Assembly (NCBI GenBank): GCA_009733775.1
Contig: WOGZ01000112.1
Location: 31,146 to 95,145, forward strand
Length of the DNA stretch: 64,000 bases
From: Alectoria sarmentosa
Taxonomy: Eukaryota; Ascomycota; Lecanoromycetes; Lecanorales; Parmeliaceae
Direction of reading: 5' to 3'
A program made the position numbers and the translations under genes. The stretch's first letter is position 1. Each line of letters begins with the position of its first letter. Below the pieces are notes generated by a model. It worked only from the letters and a program-made list of their open reading frames with translations. It was not told where the DNA came from and searched no databases. Positions 1-12,985 of this stretch are shown here, in pieces.

Positions 1-1400
1 AAATTAGCAATCGAGTATACTAATAAAGAGATATATTTTTATAACGTGCATTTATTTATTAAATATGTTAAAAACCTTATTATCGTTAAAAGTGTTAATC
101 TGATACGAGAAAATTTATAAATAAGTTTATATAACATTATCTTGAAATAATAAATTATTGAACTCTTAATTATGAAACGTCGAATTATTAAGTTCGATAA
201 CGACGTAAATGAATAAAATACCCTATTTATCGACAGATTCAAGAAGTTTATTATGATAATTATTAATGTTATACTTCGTGAACATTACATTTTATAAAAT
301 GTTAACACTTGACGTGAATTATGTGAACATATTTAAAAGATTCTTTATTTGATTAAAGACGCAGATATAACGCTTATTAAAAATTAGTTTAACATTATTT
401 ATAATAATATTAATTTAAAACTTCGTCGAGACATCAAAAAGTCTAAAAGAATTATTATTATCAATTTATATTTAATAAATTTTAATAATTGTAAATACGA
501 ATAATAGATTTATGTAAGCAAGCATAAAAAAGGAAAGTTAAATATAAAAATATTATTTTAATAAGCAAATCGATAATCTCGATTTGAAAATAATAAAGAT
601 AATTATAATTAATTTCAATATCGTCAATAAGGATAATAGTAATAAAGGCAATAAGATATTAATTTTAATTAACAATTTTACGATTATTAATTTAATCAAT
701 TTAATTAATTTTATTATATTTTATAATCTTTCATTTCTCATTAATATAATATTAATATTTACATTAATTAATAATTTTAATATTCAAATAAAAATCTATC
801 ATAAATAAATCAACGCTTAAACGAAAATTCATTTTAATAATTTTAAATCGTTGATTTAAATATAAGCAGATTAAGTTTTTAATAATTTTAAGTTAATAAT
901 TAATTATAACGTTTGTTTATAATATTAATTAAGCTATTTTATAATAACAATAAATAATCGTATTAATAGTTTTTTCAAAATAATCAATTTTGTTATTCGT
1001 AATATTCGTAACAACAATGAGTTTATTAAATAAATGAGAATGTCGAAGACAATTTCGACGACGAATATGATAAATTCGTTGGTTTTTTTTAATATTATGT
1101 TATCGAGAAATCTGTCTTGATATTTAATAAAGAGTTTATTAACTTTAATAATGATTATGACAATATATATGACGTTCACTTCGTTAATAAAAAGGTTGAT
1201 CACATATATAACAGATGCGAAACCTGTTTTTTATTAAGAAATAAGCTTTTCAAGCATTTGCGAAGCTTATACTCGAAATAAAATTCTATTCAAATCTTAT
1301 TAAAAATTATTTTTGATAAATTTGCATTTATAACATATAATGTTTATATTAATATTATTAAATTTATTGTTGAATCACATTATAATATAAGATTTAATTA
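1..1400 (+). pseudogene. Element E gag remnant
   Basis: This is the region upstream of the E protease, expected to encode the capsid-like Gag polyprotein. It is too mutated to read as protein with certainty. The support is its base-level match to 44250-44450 in element F at the equivalent place: both have AATCGAGTATA followed by a collinear 180-base stretch. The stretch 584-808 is open on the plus strand and rich in Asn, Ile and Lys, but it could be chance in DNA this AT-rich. Start and end are approximate. Confidence 0.5.
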
Positions 1401-1479
1401 TAACTTCAGAAGTTGAAAATATGTTACTTTTAAAATAAGTTTTTTATCGAATTTTAAAGTAGAGAAGAGTGAAATATCG

Positions 1480-4178
1480 TCAAATATAGATTATAATATC
1501 ATTTTTGATAATCGAACTTATTTGTTTAAATATATATTTAAGTTAAAGATTAAAAAGATAATTATCTCGTTATTAATTAAAAAAATCGATAATAAAATTA
1601 TTCGTATTAATGAGTATACTATGATGTCGATTTACGTTCAAAATACTTTTAATAATTTAATAAAAACGACGTGTTTCATTATGAAAATTCATATTATAAA
1701 TAATTTTAAAATTAATATTTTCATCGATATTAATATTATAACGTCGAAAGAAATGCTTATAAATTTAAATATTAAGGTTTTTATTTTAGCAAAGTGTTAA
1801 GAATTGTAAATTTCACTCGATGTTATTACTAAATCAAATCCTCATTTCAAATACACAATTTATTTTAAATTTATAATTATTATAGCATCAGATATTATTA
1901 TTAAAGTATTTATTGTTTATAATAACACAATTTTTATTAATAAAGATTTCTTATTTAAATCAGATTGCGCTCAAAATTTGAAATTTATCGATGAGATATT
2001 TGCGCATATTGTTAATGTTACAATTTTAATAATATAAGTTTATAACGTTATAATTGCATTAATTCGTTTATCAAAATAAATTAAATTAAAGACATTATTT
2101 GAATATGAGTATAATAACGTTTATATGATTAATATTATCGATGCTCATCTCGTTATCAATAACGTGAGATTATGAAAAAAGAATTTTGTTAAAGGTTTTA
2201 TGATAACGATAATTGCTTTTGCATTATTTTCGATTATTTTCGTAATAAAAACCTTATTAATGCTTGAATCCTTATTAACGTTTCAACTCTTATTAAATTT
2301 CATAAAATCAACGACATTAATTGATTTATAATTTGAGCATATGTTAGATAATGAAATTACGATTTATAATATATTCGATATAATCTTTTAAATTACTATT
2401 ATAACAATTTTTTTTTCAAAGATATAAAAAAATTAAGGCGTTATAGTGAATATATTTGAAAAGAAATGAATGTTTATTTCATTAAAGTCAAATGTTATAA
2501 TTAAATCATCGCGTATATATTTAATCAATCAAAAGAATCGAGAAATCATTAATTTCACATTTGATAAACTTTATATTTAAGATAAGATGAAATGATTAAA
2601 TTAATTTATTTTATATAATTATTTTATATTCGTGATTTGAAAGCAATTATCTAACGGTAACAAAAAAAATCGAATAATCGTCGACATATGTGAGCTCAAT
2701 AAGATCACAGAATTCGATATTTATTCGTTATTTTTTCAATCGAATATCATAACAATGATAATCGAAACGTTATATATTTTCACAATTGACGATAATAATT
2801 ATTTTCATCAATTTCGTGTTCGTTATAAAGATTAATATAAATTTATAATAATATTTCATCGAGATTAAAAGCAATTCAACGTGGTTTTTATAAAATATAA
2901 GAGATCGTTATCTTATGTGTAATGATAAATTAATTATTTATTAAAATCATTACGTGACTTTATTAAAGTTTATATCGACGATATAATAATCTTTTTTAAA
3001 ACTTTATCAAAACATTTAAAGCATTTACGAAAACTTTTCATCTGATTTTGATAACGTCGAGTTTATTTAAATTCTAAAAAATCTTTTTTAAAATATTTTT
3101 TTATGATCTTGCTCGATCAAAAAGTTGATTTTTTAAATTTATCGACGATAAAAAAAAAACTTATTATTATAATATTATTGCATTTTTCGATTTTTTTTCG
3201 CAAGCTAAAAACGTTTCTTAATTTTATAAATTGATTATAATTATTAATTTTTTATTATACTCAGCGTGTTAATATTTTACAAATACGCAAAACGAAACTT
3301 ATAAAAACATTTTTCAAGAAGTTTAAAGAGTATACACGTAAATAACAATTTAACATTTTTTATTATAATTTTACGAAAGCAGAGATAAAAGTTTTTAAAG
3401 ATTTTCAAAAAACTTTTGTTAACTCAACGTTTTTAATTTATTACGATTTTAATCGTAAACTTTATATTGATCTTGATGTTTTTAAAAAATGAAATTTTAT
3501 TATCATAATTTATCACGTCATTAACGATCTCGAAGAATCTTTTTCACGTATTAATATATAATTTATTGTTTTTTTTAATAAAATGCTCAATTAAATCGAG
3601 CAAAATTATTAATTTATAAAGTTAAAAGTTATTAATATAATTTGAATTGTTAAAAAAATGAAATATATAATCGAATTTATCAAAAAATCATTTATAATAA
3701 TATACACAAATTATTTTATTATTATATTTATATCTTATTAAATAAACCTTATTATTTCAAGTATTAATAAATTTAATTTGCGATTTATTTGAGCATCTTA
3801 ATATCTTTTTATGTTTAATTTAATAATACGTTATAAAATCGATAAAATAAACATCGTTTTTAATGTTTTATTACGATTATAAACATTAATTATAATAATA
3901 AAAGATGAATTAAATGTGTTAAAAACATTATATAAATTATCGATTTATAACTTTAAAAAATCATTTATCTTATCGAACGTATTTCGTGTCGAAATATTTA
4001 TTAATTATCACATTATCTTAATAAAAATGTTAACGAATTTCAAATCACGTTTTATTATCGAATATATAAAGAACTTTTAATGAAATAAGATTTTTGATAT
4101 TATTAAAAAGGTCGCTAAAATTATTATTTCTAACATTTTTATTAATGAATTCGAGGTTGATAATAAATAGAATATCGA
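1480..4178 (+). pseudogene. Element E pol, N-terminal half (protease, RT, RNase H)
   Basis: Degenerate gypsy pol on the plus strand. The protease-like part is open at 1522-1797 and continues with stops to about 2050. RT follows: the catalytic box reads YIDDI at 2971-2985, preceded by DFIKV. The stretch after it (LLDQKVDFLNLS near 3110-3150) is the thumb segment typical of fungal gypsy RT. RNase H is seen near 3430-3760, with LYIDLDVFKK and FFNKMLN. The linker to integrase reaches 4178 and is cut by B. Stops are mostly former Gln or Trp codons. Non-functional. Confidence 0.85.
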
Positions 4179-4370
4179 TATTATGGTTGCTTGCTTGCTA
4201 AATAGCTTGACATTCAACATAGCGTAGCTTTTTTAGTATAAAGAATACAAGAATCATCACACACTCAATAACATAACTTGTTTTTCTATTTTCTTTTGTC
4301 CTTTTGTTTCCGCATATCAAAAAGATCATTTCGTGATTTAAAAACCTCATTTCTATCGAAAACCTTGTTA
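4179..4370 (+). repeat. Element B 5' LTR
   Basis: 192 bp. It begins TATTATGG (ancestral TG mutated to TA) and ends CCTTGTTA. It aligns without gaps to 27132-27323; the differences I checked are transitions. It is clearly richer in C than its surroundings (CATCACACACTCAATAAC is shared by both copies). The LTR should hold the promoter and polyadenylation signals, but I cannot place them. Confidence 0.93.
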
Positions 4371-6530
4371 ATTGATAACAACATTAAATGTTTATTTCAA
4401 TGTTATTAATTTCAAACATCAATTCTTCGATATAGTCACCAGCTTTCAAATATTAAAATTTTCTTTCGTTGAAATCGAATTTCAAAACGAGCATCTCTCG
4501 TTTCAATCTTCACTCTCTCTTATATTAGATTCTCTTTTATATTGAATTTCATATTTCGAATTTCGGATTTCGAACCTCGAACCTCGGATCGAGATCGGAT
4601 TGTCGATTTTTATAATTCGAGGCGGTTACGTGAAATAAGTGTTTTCCACTTTCTTCGTCGAGGAAAATTTCTTTTATAATTCTTTTTCTCAATTCGTTAT
4701 ATTTTTATATTTAAGACATCGAATTTCATTTTTGTTTTGAATTTTATGTTTCGAAAGGTTATTATTTTCGCTTTTCAATTTGAGAATTTCTTATAAAGTG
4801 AACACGTTTTCACAAATCTTTTCAATTAAAACATTCGTCGATTTATATTTCAAGTTGTGAAAGGCAATTTCAGGTTTTTAAAAATTAGTAAAGACGTTTT
4901 AAACTTTTCTATCGACGAACGTGTTAAAATTCGATTAACGTTTTTAAAATCTCATTTTTGACCGTCGAATTGAACAATTAATCGATTTTTTTTATGAATT
5001 GTTTTTTGAACATTTGATTAAGAAACTCGAGCCTTTTAAAGGTTTTAAAACTCATTTTCGATAAAAATAACATCTTATATTTCTTTTATTATCTCATTTA
5101 TCAAGATAATCATTCAAAAAAAAAACGAAAAAACATTTAAAAATCTATTTAATAACGATTTCACATTTAAATCTATTCATTTTATCGAAAAAAATTTCGA
5201 GAATCTATTTAATAACGATTTTACATCTATTTCTTCGAAAAAACGACGTTAATTTATATTTATATTAAAACGTTTTATTCTTTCACTTTTTTTATTAATA
5301 ATTCGAAAATTTAAATCACTCTTTATATTTTCTTTGTTTTTTAACGATTTAAAATTTTCTTTTTTTTCGTTTAAAAGAATTACTTTTAATAAAAAGATTA
5401 ATAAAATAATCGAAAATAATAATAACTTTAACGGGTTTCGTAATTTCTTTAATATCGATTTTTTTAATCTCGACAATCGAACTTTCGAGCAGAGAAACAC
5501 GATTGAATTTTAATTTTCTTAACCTTCTCAAGAGTCGAAAACGCAACAATTTTTATTTTTTATTTCTTTAAAAATAAACCTTATTATATAACAAACAATG
5601 TTGTAAGTTATGCAGGTTATTTTGAATAACCTTCAATTTACATTCGATTCGATAGACTTTTTTAAATCACAAAAACCTTAAAAACCTTTTAAACAAATTT
5701 AAGAAAATTAAGAAAATTTTAAAAATAATTTTTATGCTTTCGATTTGAAATTCTTTCATTTAAATCTAAAAAAATCTTATAATATTAATAACATTGTCTT
5801 TATAAACAAAAAGAACATATATCGAAAAATATATTTCTTTTATCGATGAATAAAAGATTACGTTATAATTAAAGAAGAGAATGTCGTGCGAGCAAATCTT
5901 TTCACTTATTTTCATAAAACGATATTTTCTTAATAATTAAACATTTTTTTTTAAAATGAAAAGAATGTTATAATATAATTATAAATGAGATTTAAAAGAA
6001 TATTTACTCGTTTGTAGAAAAGATTCAAAATCTCGATGTTCTCGACATTAAATCAATTTATTAAATAAGTTTATATTATAATAAACGCTGATGATAGACG
6101 AGATTCAATTAATTACGTTTAAAACGTTTTCAAATATGTAATATAAGCAGGGATTTCCGATAAGCATACATAAGTTATTTAAATATGAAATCATTTAAAC
6201 GTGAATTTACAAGTTTCGATATCTTTTTCAACTTTTTTAATCACGTTTCGATAATTTATGAAAAAGCTTAACAATAAAAAAGAATTTTGATATCGCATTC
6301 ATCAATAAAAAAAAACATAACATAAGAATATGTGAAAAAAAATTCGAGAATGAGACAAAGAAAAAAATCGGGAACGAGATCAAAAATAACGATTTAATAA
6401 AGATAAATCTCTGCTCAAAAAAAGATAAAATGAATATTAAAAAACGTCATAACGATCTTATTTTCCTTCACGTTTCTTCATAATATCGAATTCTCGTGAA
6501 TTCGATACTTATATTTATTAACCGACATTG
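4371..6530 (+). pseudogene. Element B leader and first part of gag
   Basis: The first several hundred bases after the LTR are non-coding leader. The rest is heavily mutated gag. The best support is collinear reverse-complement homology with element C: 5050-5900 matches 40440-41640, and 5900-6400 matches about 39900-40440. In C the matching stretch encodes a charged run of Arg, Asp, Glu and Asn repeats (RDRENNKERE), as in nucleocapsid-like Gag tails. A direct repeat of about 80 bases with AATCTATTTAATAACGATTT occurs near 5140 and 5200 and is conserved in C. The LINE interrupts this region near 6530. Confidence 0.6.
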
Positions 6531-6548
6531 TTATATTTAACTTACGAA

Positions 6549-7640
6549 AATGACCAAAAAAGCCGCTAAGGCGGTGAGACAGAAAGAGAAGAAACGGGTT
6601 AAATAAAAGATTTATAAAAAGAATAAAGATCTTTTATAATTTTATCTTAAATGTCGAAAGAAGAGAAAAACGAACGATTATTATTAAATTTAAGATTGTT
6701 CGTTCTCGATATTCGAAATCTCATTTAATGTTATTAAAATCAACATTTCGAACGAGCAAATTGCTTATTCGCGTGCCTTAAATGTTTTTAACATTTCGTT
6801 TTTATTATTCGTCGACTTAATCAAGAGAATGCGTGTTATCACATTAACATTTTCGAAGAAGGCGATGAAAAAGAAAAGATAGTGAGCTGAAGAGGCGAGC
6901 TTTATTCGGGACTCATCGTTAATAAAGAATAGTTTCGAGAAGATATGAATCCTTAATCGTCTTAAATCAAAATTGAAATTGAATAACAATTCGATTATCT
7001 CCTCTTTTTTTATTAAGAAGATGATTTTTATAAAAAGAAGTGAAAAGAAGAAAATAAGAGTTAAGAAAAAGACGATAATTTTCTTAATAATATCGAAACT
7101 TGCCGACGATAAATGATTTTATTTAAGAATGTTAATCGCGCTATGAGAGAAGGGTAAAAAATTTATGTTGAGACAAGTTTTAAAAACATTTAAGGATATT
7201 ATAGATTTTAAAGACGTTAAGTTCGTAGAGGAGCATAATAATAAAGATTAAATGATATATTATCGTTTCAGAGAGATTAAAGATGCAGCGAAAAATATAT
7301 CGATCTTCATTAAAGAAAATGAGAAACGATATAAAATTAAGATCATGACATATTATATCGATGATTTATAAATTTTCATTATCTCAAAAAGCTTTCTTGA
7401 GATCATAAATTATTATGTTTTAACGATGTAAATTGAGGGTTTAAAGGAGTTTAAAGAGAAGAAGTTTTAATTAAAGTATAAAGAAAAGCTTTATATAATC
7501 GAAGTAAAGATCGTTGTTATTTTTGAAATAAATCTCGATTTAAGAAATTTTGAATTTGGGGTCGAAAAATCGGGATTAAATTTTGGCGCATTATTTATAA
7601 TAAGATTTAAATTAGTAAGTGTTAACGAGATTTGCGAAAT
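6549..7640 (+). pseudogene. LINE ORF1-like remnant (uncertain)
   Basis: From an ATG at 6549 the frame reads MTKKAAKAVRQKEKKRVK and then a stop; a basic start is common in LINE ORF1 or linker proteins. Further on, about 7180-7640, a frame with few stops is rich in Lys, Glu, Asp and Ile (FKDIIDFKDVKFVEEHNN). I cannot assign a domain. ORF1 is the expected content between the LINE 5' end and its endonuclease, so this is an assignment by position. It could also contain the last part of B gag. Confidence 0.35.
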
Positions 7641-7739
7641 TTATCGCAAGATAAATTATATTACTCACGATTGTGAAATTATAACGAGTTTTAAATTTTT
7701 TAAAGAGATTAAATTCTTTTTATTAAAAGATAAATTTTT

Positions 7740-9400
7740 TATATTATAGTTATCATGACGATACATAAAATAAGAATCGTTTCGTTAAATGTTCGTTTTA
7801 TTTTGAATTTATCTCGATTTAGAGATATGTACAATATAATGTAAAGTTATAATGTGAACGTTTTGTTTTTATAAAAAGTTAACCTGCTCGTCGAGTTCGC
7901 GGAACATTATGAGAATTTATTCTCGCAAATACACATTGTTATTCATATTACGAATCGTAATAAAATTGTTATTATAATTAATGTTAAAATTATAATATAA
8001 ACGTTTAGTGATAATTCGAGTTATATTTTTTATATTAGTGGCGACGGTCGCATTTTGATATATAAAGTTTTGTGTTAGGGTTATTCGCTCAACGTGACAT
8101 TTGTTTATAATTCGATTTAAGATATCGAACGTTTGATTTAGTTTCAAGAGAAGAATAAAGCATTTTGACGCAATTCGATTTTTTCGCCCTACGACATAGT
8201 GAAAGAGGATTAAAATTTGATATTGTCAGCGATAAATAAAATCTCACGAATATTTTCGCGAGTCTTTTAATTATAGAAGTTTTTGGAATTATTAACACAA
8301 TTTGAAGGAAATAACACATATGAATTAGTGAATAATTAAAGGATTAAGAATCTTGATTTGATAATTTTCACATATTACGTTAGCGATATTTTATATTTAA
8401 AAATTGATAAGATGTACGTTAAAGAAAATTAATTAAGTGAATTTAAAGAATGAGACATTATATCGAGCGGATTCTTTATCGATTATAAAGCGGTCACGAT
8501 CATAATTAAATTAATCTTTACGATTGTTAAAGACCCGAAGAGATGGCGATTGCTTTTTATAATTTTGCAAAAGAGATAAATGCGGAAATCTTGTTTATAG
8601 ACTTTAAAGGCGTTTTCGAAATTGATTTTTTTAAAAAAATGAAGCATATATAAGGCATTAATGATTTAATCTTTAAAAGATATTGATAAAAATGATAGGC
8701 GGGTTAACGATAAATTGAAGTTCAATTTATAACGAAAGAGATTAATGTATTAAAAAAAGAGAAATTTATATAAAGTGAATCTCGAGTTGAAAGCGAAATT
8801 ATTAATTATCGAAACGCGGAAGAAACATTTCATGAACGTTTTTAATAAAAATTACGCATATAATGCAATAACGAAACATTTTATATTTAATGAAAAATTA
8901 ACGAAATAATTTTTTTTTAAAGTATAAAGAATGAATTATAGCTTTATTAAGACATTAAAAAATGATAATAATATGACATATTCGAATTTAAAAGATATTT
9001 TCAAAATAGTAACGAATTATTATCGAGATTTTTACGATATCAAAATCTTCGACGAAGAGATTAAAGAATAAATATTAAATTATATCACGAGAAGAATATC
9101 GTCGAGAATGATATTAAGATTGAGAAAGTCGATATTATTATAAAAGATTGAGATCATTATTCGTTGAGCGGCGTTGAAATCGTTATTTGAGAAAAACGAT
9201 TTATTTAACGAATATTATAAAACATTTATATAACATAGAAGATAAAAAAACGATTCTTTAATAATCGTGTAAATGTTAACGAGATTTTTTAATGAAATTT
9301 AGAATAAGGAAACGCTATCAAAACGTTGAATGAATAATATTTTCATTTTTTTATTCAAAAATAAGAGAAAGTAAACGAACATTCGAAATTATCGTTTTTT
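7740..9400 (+). pseudogene. LINE endonuclease region (AP-endonuclease-like, tentative)
   Basis: At about 7755 the frame reads KIRIVSLNVR, which resembles the start of the exonuclease-endonuclease-phosphatase domain of LINE ORF2, where the Asn is catalytic. A later stretch near 8580 reads AEILFIDFKGVF and could be a mutated strand of the same domain. No other catalytic residue can be placed. The region lies directly upstream of the RT, as expected for ORF2. Open minus-strand frames within 7917-8319 are antisense and not considered genes. Confidence 0.42.
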
Positions 9401-10500
9401 ATTTATAATGAACGTGGATTATAAGTTATTTATGAATATATTAATGCAGAGATTGATCGCGACTTTGAGAAAAGTTATTGATTTATAACAATCGACCTTT
9501 TTATTTAAAAGATTTATTGATGATAATGTTAAAATTGTTCAAAATTTGATAATTAAATATGAAATCATCGTAAAGTTCGCGAGATGAAGGTCGGAGTTGA
9601 CAATCATCTTTTTGAATTAAGAAAAAATATATGATAAAATTAATCATGAGTTTCTCTTTGCGATATTGATTAAATTTGAGATATTAAAAAAATACATCTT
9701 CTGAGTCCGCCTTTTTTATTGAAACGCAAAGATCAAAATGTTTATTAATGATTATTTTAAGAAGATTTTATGAATTCGATATGATGTACGTTAAGAAGAT
9801 TTATTAAATTATATTCTCTTCATAATTATTATCGAAGATCTTACGCGTTATATAATCTTAAATTTAATTATATCGAGAATCAAGATGAATATTATATAAT
9901 TGAAAACAATCATATATGCGAATGATATAACGATTATTATTTAAACGCAGATCGAAGTCGACGCGTTAATAACGATTTTTGAGATTTATTGCAAGGTCAT
10001 AAACGTTAAAATCAATTGAATAAAGTTATATATCTTGCATATTAAGAAAATAATTCGAATTCGATTTAGAGACGTTAAGGAAGTCTCTTCGAATAATCTT
10101 TATAAACATTTAAATATTCTTGTTAACATCATAATAGAGCATTAATTTAATGTATTTTAAACGGGAATATTAATAAAGATTAAGGCATTGATAAGGGCAT
10201 AAGCGCGATATCATTTATCGATAAAGAATAAAATCATAATTATTAACATTTTTATGATGTTTTTTTTTAAATACGTTCTTCGTTTTTTGAAAATGTTGAT
10301 TAAGATTAAAGATGAGTTGAATAAAAAGTATTATAAATTGATATGAAATAACAAGATTCGGGGTATAATTCGAGATTTACATTTTTGTTATTTTGTGAAT
10401 AAGAGTAAGATTGAAGGCATTAATTTACATTTTGTTATGAACGTTAACACGATGATCGCAATTAATAAAGTTATTAACGATTTTAATGTTATGTGAACTC
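9400..10500 (+). pseudogene. LINE reverse transcriptase
   Basis: The RT core is readable across frame breaks. DDNVKIVQNLIIKYE lies near 9520-9570, then EKIYDKINHEFLFA (box A, DKINHEFL, near 9630-9660). A MFINDYF segment follows near 9740, then the catalytic box YANDI at 9915-9929, where Asp has become Asn by G-to-A. After it comes QIEVDALITIFEIY and KINWIK. This order and spacing are those of LINE RTs, not LTR-element RTs. The mutated catalytic box and many stops mean no activity. Confidence 0.85.
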
Positions 10501-11935
10501 AGCTCGTCAGAGATGTTCTTATAATGTGCGTCAAATCTAAGAGTGCGAATGCAAGTTCGATACACGCTATAATAATAATTAACTCATAATTATTACATTT
10601 TGCACGTCAGATTGATTATGTTTCAAAATTTTTATAATTATTATGACAAAATTGAAAGAGAATACGAGATAGAATGAAAATGATACATTTTCGTTTTTCG
10701 TTAACAACAATGAAGCTATTAATCATTTTCGTATAATATTATATATGTTTAAAGAAGAATTTAGGTTTCGATGATGTTAAAAAGTTTAATTTAATAATGT
10801 GAATGGATTTGTGAGAGCGCGGCGCTCGGGTGTTTGACGATATTTAAGATTTAATACGTCAGCAGCCTATAATTCCCCTTGATTTTATTAATTTCTCTTT
10901 AATATTTATAATATAAAGTGCGATACGATAATTAAATTCAGATTATGTTTTTAAAATATAACATTTTATATTCTTAGGGCAGAAGCACTTTTAACATCTC
11001 GATTAAAATCAAAAAAAAGAATATTTTATGAAAAATGCAAATCGATCGATTTTTTTTGAGAATATTAATTTTCGTCAAATTTATCGTTATTTACTCGATG
11101 ATAAATTTCGAAGCATTAATTTTAATGAAAAAATTTAAAAATTAATATTCGCATTTCGAAATAGATTCGATAAATCATTTATTAAAGAAGAAAGAATATG
11201 AGCGACGACTTAAAATAAGTTTAGAATTTCGAAGATTGAGAATTTGTTGTGAAGATTCTTACATAAAAAAATACGCACGGGGTCGAATTTAATTTGAATT
11301 TCATATTCATAATAACGATATCTTATATATAACGTGAATTAATCTCCCTCGCATATTTAAATAAAATGCATTATTTTAAAAATTGTTTAAAAAGAATTTG
11401 AATCGATCTGATTCTTTTTTTTCAAGTTATTCGTATTCGAGATTCGAATAATTAATGAAATGATGGTCTTTATAACTCTTAATCCGAATTTGAAAGATAT
11501 TTTTAAACGACGATAAGATATTCTTTATTAAGCGATCATATAAACTTTATAAAAATGTTATCTTTCTCATAACTTCGAGAAGTCGATTAAGTATTGAAAT
11601 TCAATAACTGCCCGAAATTATTATAGAATATTAATTCGAAAGCATATTTTTACGAATCGTATTTTTTGCATTTACGAAAAATATCGAAATAAGGATTATA
11701 ATTTCGAGATCTTTAAGAAGTTATGAAAAGAATCTTTTTAATCATTGAAGATTCGAAAGAATTTTATATGTTTTATCGATTATGAGAACGATATTTACGA
11801 TAACGATATAAAATATATTATAAAATTCGACGATGTGAAAGATTTCAACGAAATAATTTAGGGCGATTTAAACGAAATCAATAATACGAATGAAATAATT
11901 GAGCGTGTTTTAACATTTAAATAAATTTAATAATT
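10500..11935 (+). pseudogene. LINE ORF2 C-terminal region
   Basis: Downstream of the RT, at 11230-11410, the frame reads NLLWRFLHKKIRTGSNLI, then a cluster ending in SPSHI and KIVQKEFE. This matches the C-terminal LINE segment with the pattern LWR, K-I-PTG, Cys pair, SxxHI, Cys, VW, in which the Cys codons have been mutated. The interval 10815-10880 is unusually GC-rich for the window, with an inverted repeat GAGCGC-G-GCGCTC. The exact end of ORF2 is not visible; it may run to about 11935. Confidence 0.7.
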
Positions 11936-12149
11936 TGAGGTTTCTTTAAATAAATGAGGCGGTTTTTATTATTTAATAAATTAATCAGATTTCGTTTTTT
12001 CAAAATAGGGCTTAATGCATGATTATTTCGAAAAATAGCGAGGCGAAGCGACTTATAAATTCGATTTTTTATAGATTTCGCTAATGAGGTATCTTCGTTC
12101 AAAAGAACTTATATAGTTTTAATAAAATAAACAACTTATAAATCAATTT

Positions 12150-12985
12150 ACGAAAATCAATAATAATCGAATTTTTTTATATATTCTCAATACGCTCAAC
12201 AAGCTTATGATTTTTAGTAATAAATATTAAACGAATAAACAAAAGCTTATTTATAATCGAATTAAATTTTTCTTTCTCAAATTATATAAACGCAAGCATC
12301 AAAGTTTATATTATCGTTTATATAATTAAAAAACGCCTTATTCGCTTCAAAACAATCATTAATGATTACGATAAAAAATGCCCAATCGAACAATTATCGT
12401 TAGAATTACGAAAACAATTATGCGAATCGTGATGATCGGTTTTTTTATTAATAAAGATCGTATAAAGGAAATTAAAGACCATATGAGAATCAAAAATCGT
12501 ATAAAAATTAAAAATTTATAAGAATATCGTCTTTTAGGGTTTCCCAAAAAACATATTTTAACGATTTTCTTAACGAGAATTATGATTTCGAGAATTATTA
12601 TGAAGATATTAATTATTAAAATTTTTACATATATTATAAAAACGAGAAACAATTTCACGATGCGAATAAAGAAACTTTTATTAAAAAAAAGAAAAATTCT
12701 AAAAATAACGAGATTAATGTTGAATTCATATTTGTAACGTATTATGTCATTATTAAAAAGAAAAGAAAACAACCTTAATGTCGTATTTACAAAAAGAACT
12801 TTTTTTTAAATAATTTATTACACGCTCACATCAAGACCAAATTCTATTCCCAAAAGCATCTTTAAAAGAATTCTAATTCTTCGAAGGAATTTGAAATCGT
12901 TTCTACGATTATAAATTCAAAATTGTTACGTATAATCGAATTTTCGACATCACCTTTTTTTATTTTCGATATAACTTTTCGATTA
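12150..12985 (+). pseudogene. Element B gag, C-terminal part
   Basis: After the LINE, a plus-strand frame at about 12358-12770 is rich in Asn, Gln, Glu and Tyr (NENYDFENYYEDINY), with few stops: a low-complexity acidic region as found between Gag and protease in fungal gypsy elements. The opposite strand shows a 137-codon open frame (12359-12772) that is only its hydrophobic antisense. The exact border with the LINE, between 12100 and 12300, cannot be placed. Confidence 0.55.

Larger units (their letters stand above)
1..4178 (+). mobile_element. Element E, left part: chromodomain Ty3/gypsy retrotransposon
   Basis: This is the left portion of a gypsy element that starts before the window. It runs gag, protease, RT, RNase H and stops abruptly at 4178, where element B begins with its LTR. 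The reading frame picks up again after B at 27329 with the integrase, so both pieces are one element split by B. The target duplication ATCGA lies at 4174-4178 and 27324-27328. Gag and protease are homologous to those of element F to the right, so E and F belong to one family. Confidence 0.88.
6530..12100 (+). mobile_element. LINE (non-LTR retrotransposon), degenerate, inserted in B gag
   Basis: A non-LTR element on the plus strand with a LINE-type RT and a LINE C-terminal domain. Both ends are approximate. The left end lies after the B/C gag homology stops, near an ATG at 6549. The right end lies before B gag resumes near 12150-12300. I found no convincing target duplication or A-tail. C lacks this segment, as expected for a later insertion in B, although C also lacks neighbouring B sequence. 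The layout resembles Tad/I-type fungal LINEs. Confidence 0.8.

Noticed and set aside
5249..5549. Two overlapping minus-strand open frames, basic and Leu-rich
   Set aside because: The region is B leader/gag homologous to C at the DNA level with gaps and frame changes; no protein conservation on this strand.
7917..8319. Two overlapping minus-strand open frames in the LINE
   Set aside because: They lie antisense to the LINE ORF2 endonuclease region and have no recognisable domain.
6500..12140. Target duplication for the LINE (shared ACTTATAT near 6508 and 12110)
   Set aside because: Eight AT-rich bases are expected by chance here, and the neighbouring sequence does not define clean ends.
12359..12772. 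Minus-strand 137-codon open frame, the longest in the window, hydrophobic
   Set aside because: Its complement is an Asn/Glu/Tyr-rich stretch in the position of the B gag C-terminus. Antisense of such codons gives Ile/Phe/Leu, which explains both the openness and the membrane-like look.
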